From NCBI GenBank assembly GCA_947579605.1, contig OX388316.1, positions 14,449,290 through 14,513,289 of the forward strand: DNA of 64,000 nt, written 5' to 3'. This document shows, piece by piece, positions 1 to 11,881 of the stretch. The notes beneath the pieces were generated by a model that saw only the letters and a list, made by a program, of their open reading frames with translations, was not told where the DNA came from and ran no database searches. Position 1 is the stretch's first letter; every line of letters starts with the position of its first letter. Source of the stretch: Athripsodes cinereus. Its lineage: Eukaryota > Arthropoda > Insecta > Trichoptera > Leptoceridae. The position numbers were made by a program, and so were the translations under genes.

Positions 1-230
1 TGTTTTTCCTTTATTATTTTTCTACGTACCTATTTATTTGTTTATCACTCTAATTTCTTTTTATGATAAGTAGATACTTTGAGAAAATTTATGTGATTGC
101 ATGTCCAAAGTTCGACGACATGTATAAATAAAAGTTTTTGATACGTCGAAGGTTTGATTAAAATTATCAAGAGTTGTAATTTCATCATAAATCATTGCGA
201 TTTGTTATATTTATGAAGATATTTATTTAT

Positions 231-413
231 TGCCTGCTCATCACCATCACGGAAGGCAGGAATTGTAGAGGCTGACCAAGAGACACCTACATAGATTACA
301 TGGTACTTGATAAATGCCATACCTACGTAGAATCTAAAAGACTAGCAGAAAATAGGGAGGAACGGAGAAGAAAATCCAAGCTCGGATCAAAGCCAATCCA
401 ATGGATTGTGACA
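231..413 (+). pseudogene. LINE 3'-end fragment, family 1 (RTE-like, decayed)
   Basis: This is the decayed C-terminal tail of a non-LTR retrotransposon ORF2. Read on the plus strand it gives RLAENREERRRKSKL followed by a terminal segment that matches the copies at 38971-39172, 58759-58890 and 63205-63554, which are all on the minus strand. An in-frame stop and a deletion relative to the 63.2-kb copy show that it is dead. The RTE-like assignment is inferred from the Gly/Arg-rich GRGRPRD motif seen in the better copy; the clade is not certain. Confidence 0.7.
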
Positions 414-415
414 CA

Positions 416-3400
416 CAATTTTTTTTCGAGTAGGTACTCTACATTATTGATGTAGTTTCTTCTTTTGAAGTACAATAAATTAGTGATTTTTCTAACATAA
501 ATCGCTTAGAAATGTAAGACTATGTTAAATCGTAAAAATTTACTTACAATGTAAAACCATTTTAATACAGTATACCTACACTGAAGTATTTCTTGCTCCG
601 TTTGTTCATACCATCTCGTCATTTCCAACAAGTAATTAGGCAGCGAATTAACTGCTTGTGATGAATATGTAAATCGTCCTTTCCGTGTCAATATAAGTCG
701 AGACAGTCATTACACATGGCATAGTATTCATGAGCACAAAAAACATATATCTCCAATACTTTCCATAATATTACTGTGATCGTCAATTTATTTTTTCGAG
801 GCAATTCACCCGAAGTCGAATAATGAAACGGACAAGATATTTAAATTTGTATATGCATATAGTATGGAGTTATAAATATTAATTAAACCCATTATGTGTG
901 TTCATAAACATAATTAGGGACACGATGCCACCTAACACGATCTAAAATATAATACATATAATCAACCAACTTCTCGATATAACACTACTTAATATTGTTT
1001 TATAGCAATATATCATACGTTAAGTGAATGAAAAGTCATGTAGTTTAATTGGAGTTAAGTGGCCCAAATAGCACTACTGGAGATAATCTATACGAATGCA
1101 TATTGTACCGAGGTATGTAATATTTATAAGAGTACCTACTTAATAACATTTACGCCGTTTTAGTAAAGTATCAATCTTCTGTCCCTACCACAGCTGTCTC
1201 TTTTCCTTATAAGGTATTAATAATCTTGTGCGAGATAAAATAATTAACACAATTAAAAGCTCGTTTATGCTGTTTGTAGCTGCTCAACTACGAATGTTCT
1301 TGTTGTGTTAATGGAATGTCGTTAATGATTTAATTAAACGTGTAACAGTGACAAAATTAATTTCTTTTATTTGGAATCTATAGGTTCTTTCTTTACGCTA
1401 AAGACACAGCTGTTGCACATAGAAAACATTAACATTAATTTCTTTTGATTAGTTTTATATTGATATAGGTACAGTTGATTAATAATTTTATAGGTGTAAT
1501 AGAAAGTTATACACTCAAAAAATATTTGAATTATGAAGAATAAACATATTTAAGGGTCCATTTTTCGATAAGTTAGAAATTTAGAGAACGACAATAATGA
1601 ATGGAGTAGAACATAAGTTAGAAAATCATAACATTGTTTTTAATTGAAATTGGATATCGTGAGATTAAAAATAGAAGAAGTCATTCAGTATTCAATTAAT
1701 TAATTTCAGTTCATTGGAGTATTTCTTTAACGTCTGAATATTTCTATGTTCAACTCTTTATGTTATCAATTCAAAAGAAATTCAAAGTTATCGTAGAAAT
1801 TGTCTACCTCAAATTTCGAAGTATTTTGAAATTAAATTTCTATTATGGATTTCAAATCACATCAATGGTTTCATCAAAATCAAACTAAGTACGTAAGCAG
1901 TGATATGTTATACCTAGATTTGCAATACGAATCTCAAACATGTACCATCAATAAAATCTCTTTGCGGTCCTTGGTGCCGCAATTTTTAGTTTGAAAAAAA
2001 GCGACACACATATAAATTGTTTGTAGATAACAAGAGATAGACAATATGAGAATGGGGATTATAACAGACGACAAAGGCCGGTAGATAGAGGTGAATATAT
2101 ACAAAAGAAAAGAGATGAATATATATTACTCAGGTATTGTACCTCGACGGGTGGGTACACATTTTTAGAGAATATTTGTATGACATTGCGAATCTAGTTG
2201 TAACATATCACTGTACGTAAGTGATTGCTAGTAATTATATTTATTCACGACATTCGTCTCTGTGCTGCAAATAGAAATAAGCAAGTTGAAATATAATTTA
2301 GTTTTAAAGCAATGATTACTAAATCTCCTTTTCAATTTATATTCCATTAGATTACGTGCATAATATATAATTACAAATACCATTTCCTTTGTTCTCAAAG
2401 TCAGATGAAACAATAGAAATTAATTTAATACGAATTAAAATTAATATTATGTTAATCTTGCTGAAATTAATTCTAAAATTCCACGCAACAATCGCGATGA
2501 TGATTCTTTTTGTGAATAAGAAGAAGAAGTTGAATTTATTATTAATTTTGTTTTCCTCAAAGTTTTGCCTTTGAATTTTGTTTCATTTAGTCGAGATATA
2601 ATCAAATTACAGTTAGAGTAATTCCAGAAAGTTATTGAGCTCTCATATTCTCAGTTAAGATATAATTTGCCCCAAGTTTCCCTCAATTTAATTTATCGTT
2701 ATTATATTGTCCAAGTTACAGAGACGAAAGTAGAGATTGGTCCATTTGACAGACTACACATAAAGATGATGAAATAGATTGCTATTTTATTTGCTGGACA
2801 ATACACTTTTCTTGTCGTAAAATCCTTATCGTAAGATTTTACTGTCATCTTAAATGCTTAAAAGCACTTCTTCTTCTTTTCCCTCAGGCTCTGAATTCAT
2901 TTTGTCATTAAATTATTTTGCTTAGTTCATGCATCATCTCATCATCGTACCCGCACAAACATCATAGTTTAAAACATTTCGAATTTGATTGTAAAGAATA
3001 GATAAGAGTACAAATTACTATTGTAAAAAGTTTTTAATCCATTTATACGAAAATATCAGTGCTATAATAATAAATGATAAAGTACTTAATTATGTAAAAG
3101 AATAAATTTGGTTGGCACAGAATTAATTGAAGTACATGTTTCATTACTTTTGTTTTATTTTTCAGCTTTTATAAATAGTGCTTTGTTTCATGAAATATTC
3201 TTCCAAACCATTTTGTGTATTAATTTTTACGAATATGGACAAAAACTCGTGGCACTTGAACTACCTTGCTATTCAATATGGGGTTTGTGCTTTTAGTTTA
3301 ATATTATACTTGCTAAGTACTAATTCATTGCAAGTGGGTAGCCACAATTCCGTGTTTACTATAAGGCCATACGGGGGCCGTGGCCAGGGCCATATGATTT

Positions 3401-3760
3401 TCCAGAGAGTTAACAGAATATTTTTGTTCATAACTGAAGAGATCGAAAACTTTTTCTAACAGCTATAACAAATTGAAAATATGACGTCAGGGAGGAGGGG
3501 GGGGGGAGAAAAAGTTGGGTATTTGGTTAAATTTCTATGCCAATTTTATTTGTCACCTAGACTAGACTTTTTTTATTATCATGTATGACAACCTAATGAG
3601 CTATTAAGATACATTATGTATGCATTAATTTGTATACACGTTTAAATCGGGCTATGCATTATTTCTTGTTATTTTATATATCAGTGTTGTCTGAGCAGTG
3701 TGGTTATAAATAAATAAATCAAAAAATATAATAATAAAAGATTATCTATTAATCATATAC
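416..3760. other. Gene-free AT-rich stretch
   Basis: No open frame here resembles a protein family; the longest frames (60-93 codons) are what AT-rich DNA gives by chance. A run of 10 G lies at 3497-3506 and a short GC-rich imperfect hairpin lies at about 3363-3395. No repeat family seen elsewhere in the window was recognised. Confidence 0.5.
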
Positions 3761-3955
3761 CGAGAGAAGTACCGTCTCCTCCGCCTTATATTGGAGGGCA
3801 AAATAGAAGGAAGACGGGGAGTTGGCAGAAAGCACATGTCCTGGCAGCGCAATATTAGAGAATGGACCGGAATGAGGACAGTGGATGACCTGTTCAGAGC
3901 AGCACAGGACAGGGAGGTTTTCGCCGGAGTGATCGCCAACGTCGAGGGGACCTGA
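3761..3955 (+). pseudogene. LINE ORF2 C-terminus, family 2
   Basis: An open run of about 64 codons ends in TGA at 3953-3955. It reads EKYRLLRLILEGKIEGRR, then a GVGRKHMSW segment, REWTGMRTVDDLFRAAQDRE and a short end. The LEGK-EG-R-G-GRK-SW-NIREWTG pattern is the familiar end of insect LINE reverse transcriptase polyproteins, just beyond the RT domain. There is no RT core upstream, so this is a 5'-truncated copy, the usual product of incomplete target-primed reverse transcription. The frame is intact, which suggests a fairly young insertion. Confidence 0.85.
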
Positions 3956-4733
3956 CATGCCATAGAAAGAAGAAGAAGATTAATCATAAAAATAACTAAG
4001 TAAATGGATATAATATTTGCATTGAATAATTGAATTTCATACCAAACGTTATATTATAAAAAAGTTAGGAATTTTCACTGTAGGTACCTATGTCTACGTA
4101 AAAATCAACTGGAATGCATGACGGACAAATTGAAAAACTAAATTTTTCCCTGACGTTTTATTAAATGTTCCTAATAATTTATGTGTTTCGTGCAACTTTT
4201 TCGAAAAAAAAATGTTTTTGAGTATTATGTCAATGTCTGCGTATAATATGTGAGAACAGGGGGTGACAAGCGAAGCTTTAATGGTTCGGTAAACAGGGAT
4301 GGTACCTTTCTAATATAAAAATATAATTATATTATAAATTAAGTTGATATTTTCGATCGATGGTTGTAAATAAAATTATACGATAAAAAAAATTAGTAAG
4401 TACGTACTAATCGTATTAAAATTCATAAGATTAAATTTAAATTTCAAGATGACTTTACTCTTCTGAAAGCGTATACTAAAACTCAAAGAAAAATTAGCAG
4501 GATTCTCAAAAAATATTTCCCGGAATATTTTAAACATAAAGTAACCTTGCTAGGCCGTTTTTTTGTTTCATATTTATATTTCCATAATAAAGTTTAATTT
4601 ATTCTTTAATTTAATACAAAATTACTTGATATTGAATACAATTATGTAATGTTGAAGTAAATGTATGGGCTTTCATGATAAAATTGAGAATTTCATATAC
4701 GAGTTTTTATTGGAAAAAATCTATATATATGAA

Positions 4734-4991
4734 TAAAGAATTGGTCTAGATTGGTAAAGAATTGGTCTCCCACTCTTCTCCTTAAGTTTTCGAGTGTCCT
4801 GTAAAAGGCAGGTATTCGAAAAAATTAAGACATTGTACATCTTAAATTCAGCGATGAGGTTTTCCACCCATCCTGAATGTCTTGATTTTACATTGGCACG
4901 AAGAGGACAGCTTGCATGTTTCTTACATGCAGCTGGTCTGCTGGTTACCCCACTTGTGGGATATGCCGTGATGGTATAGTAGTAGTAGTAG
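4734..4991 (+). repeat. (TAG)n-tailed retroposon, near full-length copy
   Basis: The element runs from just after CTATATATATGAA (4721-4733) to TAGTAGTAGTAG, and the same 13 bases recur at 4992-5004: a clean 13-bp target-site duplication. Internal landmarks shared with other copies are CTCCCACTCTTCTC, AAAAGGCAGGTATTCG, TTCAGCGATGAGG, CCATCCTGAATGTCTTG, GCACGAAGAGGACAGC and CCCCACTTGTGGGA. The 5' end carries a short repeated AAGAATTGGTCT. It encodes no known domain and has no clear tRNA-like head. Long target duplications plus a short-repeat tail indicate mobilisation by a LINE. Confidence 0.85.
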
Positions 4992-5004
4992 CTATATATA
5001 TGAA

Positions 5005-7387
5005 AAAAAATATATATAATATCTTTATATAATAATGCACAAATACTTTTAGAATATGAACCAATAGAATTAGCAAGATTGAACAAAAACTACCATGAAA
5101 CTATCAAAGTACAATGCATAAATTTAATTTATTTTGTGTGTGTGTTCAAAATTTTGCTAAGATTCATATGTGATATTACGTTGTTCATATAAAATATTAG
5201 GATGAACAATGCACATTGATTCAGCAAAAAGTAAATTTGATTAAGAGTTGATACTGATTTTTCACATTTATACAAATAATTATTTTGAAGTTCTTGTTGA
5301 ATGCTAGCCAATTATCTTACACGTATCTACAAAACAAACTTAGTTTGAAATTGAAAACTAATTGCAAATACAGACCGCAACAGACTGATAACGAATCTTA
5401 TTTGAAATTTTCTTCAAGTCAGAGGTAGGTAGGTACCTACATACTGTAAGTCAGTAATAAAAATAATACTGCTTTGATGTTTTCCAATTACACATCTCTT
5501 CTAAATTACATTAGTTACATCTCCACATCTTCTAGACTTTTAGGCACCTTCTTTGCTCTCATTGTATGTCCAGGGTGCGTTAATCCAATCTGTCTGGAGT
5601 ATGCTTACTGAGTAAGACGATAATTCAATTTTGCAACTACGCGAGGTAGTATAACATCTGATGATATATATGACCTGAGTTTGATGTTTAACAAAGAATA
5701 TTATTTAAGTAAAGCCATCGCTTTCTATCTGAAGCCCTCTCTCTTTTCTCGTGGCTCTGCACTTAGTATAGCACTGTATGTATGTACGACTGTAACATGA
5801 CCCCGCATACCATACTGGTCCGATTTGACACGCAGCGTGTCTAATGCACGCACGATCCGCGTGTCAAATGAAATCCTCCCCACAATACCAACCCCTACTA
5901 ACTTCCTGGTATAGCGAAGGGTAGTGTACTACTATCAAATGTTTTATGCGACTACTAAATTCAAGTATTTCAATGAGTAAAGTCACTTTGAGTTTGTAAT
6001 ATTTTGTCACTAAAAGGCGCCAATAGCAATGGACACGCATCTTTCAGTTAATTTTTTTTTGTTACATTAGCTCCAGGCACTAAATACAAGCTTGATTCTT
6101 CGTTCTTCTACAAGCAAGTTCGTTATAAGTGTTGCTTTCATAAAAGTCATAAATCCAAGTATGTAATTCCTTGATTAATTTTTATTTCAGGTATTATCAG
6201 AATTTAAAACGAGATTTTTGTGCAGTAAACCTGGAAGAACATCATCATATTTAAATGAAGACCGCGAAAGTCTACAACAACAATATTTTGTTATTGTTTG
6301 TAATAGACATTTGTGTATCCTAACTTCTAACAACATGAATGCTGCACATGTCGGTAGTGGGTAGTATTAAAACCACCGGATCAAGTTATCAAATACTTCG
6401 TATCGTCATACGAACAGAAACTCTCTCCATGGTGATAGTTTTTTCATATAACGAAACCTATGCACGTAGCTTTTATTGTCCACCATTCCCTGTGCAATAT
6501 ATCTTCTGCTCATACAGTACTACCTATACTCTGTAATAATATTCAATATTATAAATATTCGTACACGCGGACTTTGCCCCCTGTAGAGAAATGAAACTAT
6601 TTACAATTATTTATTTCCAAACGTAATAATAATATAATATTATGCATATCCCTTTATCACGATACTATTGAATAATTTGTTTATTTATTTATTTTTTATA
6701 TGAAACTATATATTATTATTGTACCCTCCCGCAATGTATCCCTCTAATCCAGGTTTAGTTAACACATTACATACAATAATGTTTATCCTTGGTTGGAATT
6801 GGATTCTAGTGAAGATTTCTTATTACTCGGTATTGAAGATCTATTATAGGTATGTTCCTACGAATAATTGCTACAATATAAGTTTAATGCAGGAATGCTT
6901 TTCTTGTTATGTTTACTTTTTATGTATAAAAAAAAACAGCTGATACTTCTGAATAATTTTATCTTACTTTGTAGAATTATTTCGGATTATTTTAATAAAT
7001 TCAACAGAGTTTTTTTTTTTTTTAATTTATTAACGGCATTCCACCCAATATATGAGTGATTTAGCCACGAATACACTCTATATGATTAGTTTAAAACTTA
7101 TGTCATATCCATTACTAATCAGTACACCACCATCGCAATATTATTATGTTCCTGCAAAACAATATTCAACACCAACAATAAAAACTTCTACTATGCACAT
7201 CAACTCCACGTGCAGCAGGACCTTCCAACAGAAACCGAGCTGAGTGCACTCACGTATGCATTCACACTCTACCGTTTCCACGGTCGGACATAGCGGGGCG
7301 AATCATCTTACGGGACAGTTGTGCTATGAGTATCGTGTTAACCAAAACAACATAGGTACGTACCACTGTATATCGGGGAACGGATTT
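5005..7387. other. Gene-free stretch with a small GC-richer patch
   Basis: No gene recognised. A GC-richer patch at about 5800-5880 holds an 11-bp inverted repeat, ATTTGACACGC near 5823 and GCGTGTCAAAT near 5860, separated by about 25 bases. A poly(T) run lies at about 7010-7023. Other open frames are short and have no recognisable composition. Confidence 0.45.
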
Positions 7388-8176
7388 TCAAATAAATTTT
7401 TCATTCGAAATGAGGAATTTTGCAACGCTTTTGTTAATGTAATAATCGTTTAACCCCAAAATAAATGTCGCGTTTACTGGTAGAGTCTTACATGTATTAT
7501 TTATCTCTTCCATAAATTGTTCTCGATTTAGTAATGGGCATTCAAACAAAACGTGGTCAATCGTCTCCTGTTCATCACCACACTTACACTCTGGGGAATC
7601 AATGACATTAATTTTATATAGGTGGGAGGCAATTGAACAGTGACCAATTCGCAATCTGCAGAGTAAAGAAATTTCTAATTTCGAAAATTTCCCTTTGGCG
7701 TACCATGGGCTTGCTGGAATAGAACTCTGTATGATTTTGTAGTGGGCACCCTTACTAGACGACTGCCAAGAATCAAACCATTTTTGTCTAATATTTTCCT
7801 TGAACTTAGTAACAAGATTTCCCAGAGAATTTCCCAAATCTGAGGGTAGCGTCCCGTCAAGGCACGCCTCCTTCGCAAGTTGATCGGCCCTTTCATTCCC
7901 CGTGATTCCCACATGCGAAGGGATCCACACTATTGTGATTTGCAGATTCCTGACGTTTGCGTCATATAATAATCGCTTAATATTCCAAAATAGCGCATCA
8001 TTTGGATCCGAATTTCCGTAATTATTAAGTTTCTTAATCAGACTTAGAGAGTCGCTAAAGATAGTGGTTTTTGGAATGGAGAGATTGATTAAAGCATTCA
8101 ACAGAGTTGACCATGCATAAAATTTAATGTAGTACAATATGTCGATGTCATCAAAAATACTAAAAAATATACTCAC
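7388..8176 (-). pseudogene. Truncated LINE ORF2: RNase H domain plus C-terminal Cys motif
   Basis: A 262-codon open frame on the minus strand. The N-terminal half is an RNase HI domain: the FSDSLSLI segment (about residue 40) holds a catalytic Asp and VWIPSHVGITGNERADQLAK (about 83-102) holds the conserved His, Asn and the last catalytic Asp. Downstream are a Trp/Lys-rich linker and CKCGDEQETIDHVLFECPLL, the CxC-x7-9-HxxxxC motif that closes I/R1-like LINE ORF2 proteins. The first 30 residues do not align to the family and the RT and endonuclease domains are missing, so the copy is 5'-truncated or rearranged. An I-type clade (RNase H-bearing) is likely. The intact frame suggests a recent insertion. 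Confidence 0.9.
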
Positions 8177-9606
8177 AAATATCTTGTTTTATTTGAAAAT
8201 ACTTTGTTAATGAAATTCGAAGACACAAGCATTGTAATGCTATTTCCAAATGTTAATCTATTTTTAATTAAAATAAATCAACATGGCAAATAAAAAAACA
8301 ACGTAAACAGAATTTTTAATTATCAAAACTTCTGTTCTCTTGGTTGACATCTTAGTAGTACACAGTAACTGCCTGAGCTAGATGACATAATTATTTTAAA
8401 ATAAAAATGATAGGCAGTAGTTATCGTTCGATAATTTGACTAAATTCAGTGTTAGTAGTTTAATATGTGATAGTGAAATAATGATTCTATTTAGTGTTGA
8501 AATTTAATAACAAAAAATGCATATCGAATTCAACCAGAAATGTCACAATAATATGTAATCAATTGTTTGAGACTTTTAAGTATGATTCATCCAATTTCGG
8601 GCATTTTGCCGTGAAGGTAAAGAAGCCTTAGTTGGTATCCTGTTACTTAAAACTGATGAATTTTAGTTCATAACTTATTAATTTTCGAAGACCTCACTCG
8701 TAAATTACGCGCAGAAGAATCTTAAAGAACTCCGTTTGTACCATAGTTTGTATGAGGTAAGTTTTTAAATATAATTTCACAGTAAAATGTACTTTATCTA
8801 CATGGTTATTTATTTATTACAAATCATATTGCTTTACGTCAGTTGCACTCATTTTACGCAATGTAAATAACAGAAATTTGCGAAAATTCCCTTCATTTTT
8901 GTACAAGTTTGGATTGTGTCAAACGTGTGCTTAATGATGTGTCTGTGGGTGTTATTAACATGTACCTAGATCTAGATATACCTATGTGTTGTAGATGATA
9001 GTGAAAGTATAGTAAGTACCTAACTAGTGGCGTAATGTTTGGTACAGTGACAAGTAACACATTGACAAATCTGAGAGTGACACTCCATACCTCCCTCATG
9101 TCAGATCAGCTGGATATATTGTATTCTACACTACGTACACACACACACTCCTTTTTATTATTATGCGTATGTAAACTTAACAAGTATTAGGTACCTACTT
9201 TGTACTCATTGTAGGTACCTACATATCTAATTCAATGTACATGATGTTATTGGGGGGTGAGTTCTGAGTATGGTGTTAAGATCATCTAGAGGTAATGTCG
9301 CTACTAATAGTCGTCATTTGGGACAGTGAGACAGTTTGATTTGTTTTTTCAGAATAATTAATCAACGGTTAAATTGCGTTTTCTGTTTCTGTTCTACAAT
9401 TTGCCGACAAAGTTCATTGACTACTTTTTCTTTGTCTTTTACATATTGCAGATAAATGTTTACGGCAATATTTCTTTGTGTCGACTTATTTTTGTTAATT
9501 TTTACACGATTGGTCCAGAAAATTGACTCTCCTCTGTGACTGAAAAGGGCTTGTGTTATATACCAATCAATAATTTTTTAGCATTACTTTCAAAATATCT
9601 AATTAG
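8177..9606. other. Gene-free stretch
   Basis: No gene or known repeat was recognised. The exact palindrome GTAGGTACCTAC lies at 9211-9222, with a near copy (TAGGTACCTAC) about 25 bases upstream, and a short CA run lies near 9139. Confidence 0.4.
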
Positions 9607-9730
9607 CTACTACTATTTCTGCTGTCACGGATTATCCCATAATTAGGGTGGCAAACATACCAACTGCATGTAATAAACATGCAAGTTGTCCTCTCTGCGC
9701 CTAAAAAATGAAGACATGTAGGATGGATGG
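9607..9730 (-). repeat. (TAG)n-tailed retroposon, 3' half
   Basis: In reverse orientation this segment carries the family's CATCC box, a GGCGCAGAGAGGACAAC box, a TGCATGTTTATTACATGCAG box, a decayed CCCTAATTATGGGA equivalent of the CCCCACTTGTGGGA box, and the AGTAGTAG tail at about 9607. The 5' half is absent. Confidence 0.65.
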
Positions 9731-9735
9731 CAAAC

Positions 9736-10984
9736 TTTTTTATGAAATAAAAAAAAAACACAATTTATCTCCGGTAATATGTCCAACAATCGTAGGTAGG
9801 GTTGTCAATAAATGCGCCCTTATAAAACATACCCAAGAATGTCAATTTTATTTACAAGCCCTCCTGAGGGATGCATTCACGTATTTAATTAATCAAACAA
9901 GACTCAGCGACGATTCATCTTACATTCTTACAAAATAGATATTACAATACTATCTCTAATCTTATTATCTGTCGTTTGATGTTAAATTCATTCATCATTA
10001 CACTTTCATTCCATTTGATTTATTTATATTAAACACTTATACTAAGCGACAATTTGATCACAATTTAAAAGCATACATAAATAATAAATATTCAAGGAGA
10101 TTTAATGCAAAACAAGACTTTCATCATCTTTATTTGAAATTTAACTCCTTCGTTGCGAACACAGGGAGTAAATAATTCTTTTGAATTCAGTGTGACTATG
10201 CGCCTAACAATAATTTTAAAACTTTTTTTCTATAACACATCGACTAATGTACCTATAATATTTTTGCAATACGAATAATGTGTTGAATAAAAGAGCTTTC
10301 CGAATCACTAGGAATCTTGTGGACAAGAAAAAATCATTTTTCCTGATCTCTAGTTTCCTGTACCTAAGTTTAACGGCTCTCATGTATACCAATACGAAAG
10401 AAATTTTAATTAACACATTCAATTTAATATTAGCAGCCACTTTTGTGATTCGACAAGTTTCAAGTCTTGTTTCATTAGAAACTTTGTATGTAGAGAATGC
10501 GATACTTTGGAAAGCGTCACAAAACTTACATTGTTCCACAGACAAGGACGCCCAGTCGCTTCTATTTCCTTTTAATGTACTCATTGACAGCTATATCCTT
10601 CCGTTTCAGGAGTCAATTTTAACTTCCGCTTCTCACAATACACATAATATACCTACGTACTAGTACCTAGAATAAATGTTTATTGATAAAAGCCCAAAAG
10701 CAAATTCATTAAATGTCCATTTGGTGCCCCCTTTGGTAAAAATTATTACTTCGTGTTCCAAACGAAATGAAACTTATGAATGAATGTGACATTATTGATA
10801 ATGCGCCGGTCACGTGCTTTGGTAGTATAAAAAATACGATAGTATAAAAAAGAATGGGGTATACTATGTTTGGATGTTGACACAATGATTACTATATTAA
10901 GCTGTAGATTGTTGAATATCCCATAAGTACATTTTTTTATATATAAAATCTTATTTAATACCTACCTAATATAACAAGAGCGAT
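9736..10984. other. Gene-free stretch with a two-strand open frame
   Basis: Between 10216 and 10663 both strands are open for over 100 codons (minus 122 codons from an ATG at 10584; plus 127 codons from a GTG). Neither product resembles a family I know. The rest shows nothing recognisable. Confidence 0.35.
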
Positions 10985-11170
10985 TTTTTTTATTTTTTTT
11001 TAAAAAGAAAAAGATATATCTGGGTTTGTTATAAACCCAAATGCAGCCTTATACACCTTTCACACTAAGCAAAAAGCTTGTGCCGTGAAAGGGGAGTTTG
11101 CCAGCACCTGGGATCGAACCACGGACCCCATGTTCTGAAGGCCGAGACTCTACCTCCAGGCTACCGACGA
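10985..11170 (-). repeat. tRNA-derived SINE (SINE-A), full-length copy
   Basis: Read on the minus strand the element starts TCGTCGGTAGCCTGGAGG, contains a pol III B box GGTTCGATCCC, then the family body with CTTTCACGGCACAAGC and GGTTTATAACAAACCCAG, and ends AGATATATC followed by an A-rich tail. The head is tRNA-like, as in classic SINEs. Four other copies lie in this window. Confidence 0.88.
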
Positions 11171-11189
11171 TTTATTTTTGTTCCGTGCA

Positions 11190-11434
11190 GTCCCTGACAA
11201 AGAAAAAATCTCCCACCTTTTTTGTAAGCTTTTGAATATCTTTCAAAAGACAGACATTCGTAAACAATCATACATTAAGACATAAAACATTTTAAAATTC
11301 AGCAAAGCTACCTTTTCCAAACTACCAATTCTGAATGTCTTATATTATATTGGCACGGAGAGAATATCTTTATGTCTTTTGTATTAATTCAGTATACTAG
11401 CTACCCCACTTGTGGAAAATGCTGAGACGGTATA
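11190..11434 (+). repeat. (TAG)n-tailed retroposon, diverged full-length copy
   Basis: Landmarks in order: CTCCCACCTTTTTTGTAAG, AAAAGACAGACATTCGTAA, AAATTCAGCAAAGCT, CTGAATGTCTTATATT, GGCACGGAGAGAATA, CTACCCCACTTGTGGAAA and TGAGACGGTATAG. All match the 19.2-kb copy with substitutions. The TAG tail is lost. Confidence 0.75.
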
Positions 11435-11734
11435 GATATGTTTAATAATAGTCGAGAGAATGAATGATGTAGAAAAATTACACGAGTGTTGAGAAAGGCG
11501 TGTAATTAAACCTGTAAACCTACGAGAGCCAATGTCTTAACGATGCTGAGTAAAAAATATTCAAGAGCATTTTTCGTGGAAGTGAAGGATGTATGCGAGG
11601 AAAGTCTTAGTTAAAGTTCCGTCTTCTCTCTCTATGTTGTTAGAGATTTGATAATTATATTAAGTATTATAGAAATTTAAATTCGTTTATTGTACACATA
11701 CTAAAATTTACTTTATTTCCAACGTTGTATTTGG

Positions 11735-11881
11735 GGCAGAGTGCCAATAAGATGGAGCGATCAAATTAAGGAGGCCACACAGAGCTCACTTCACGGGGCC
11801 TTACACATGGCGGAGGATCGCTCAACATGGAAACAGATGGTTTACAGAACGAGGTATGATGGTCACGATCCTCAGGATTGA
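11735..11881 (+). pseudogene. LINE ORF2 C-terminus, family 3
   Basis: An open frame of 48 codons ends in TGA at 11879-11881. It reads GRVPIRWSDQIKEATQSSLH, then GALHMAEDRSTWKQMVYRTR and YDGHDPQD. The RW-DQIK-A....AEDR-W...V-R-R-DGHDPQ signature is a very common end of an insect LINE polyprotein. The RT core is missing upstream, so this is a 5'-truncated copy with an undamaged terminal frame. Confidence 0.88.

Noticed and set aside
3497..3506. G/C runs (also 30412-30424, 47953-47965, 62098-62110) as G-quadruplex candidates
   Set aside because: Single homopolymer runs without the four separated G tracts; most likely slippage products.
4721..5086. 121-codon minus frame (and its counterpart at 19010-19375)
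   Set aside because: Antisense reading of the (TAG)n retroposon plus flank.
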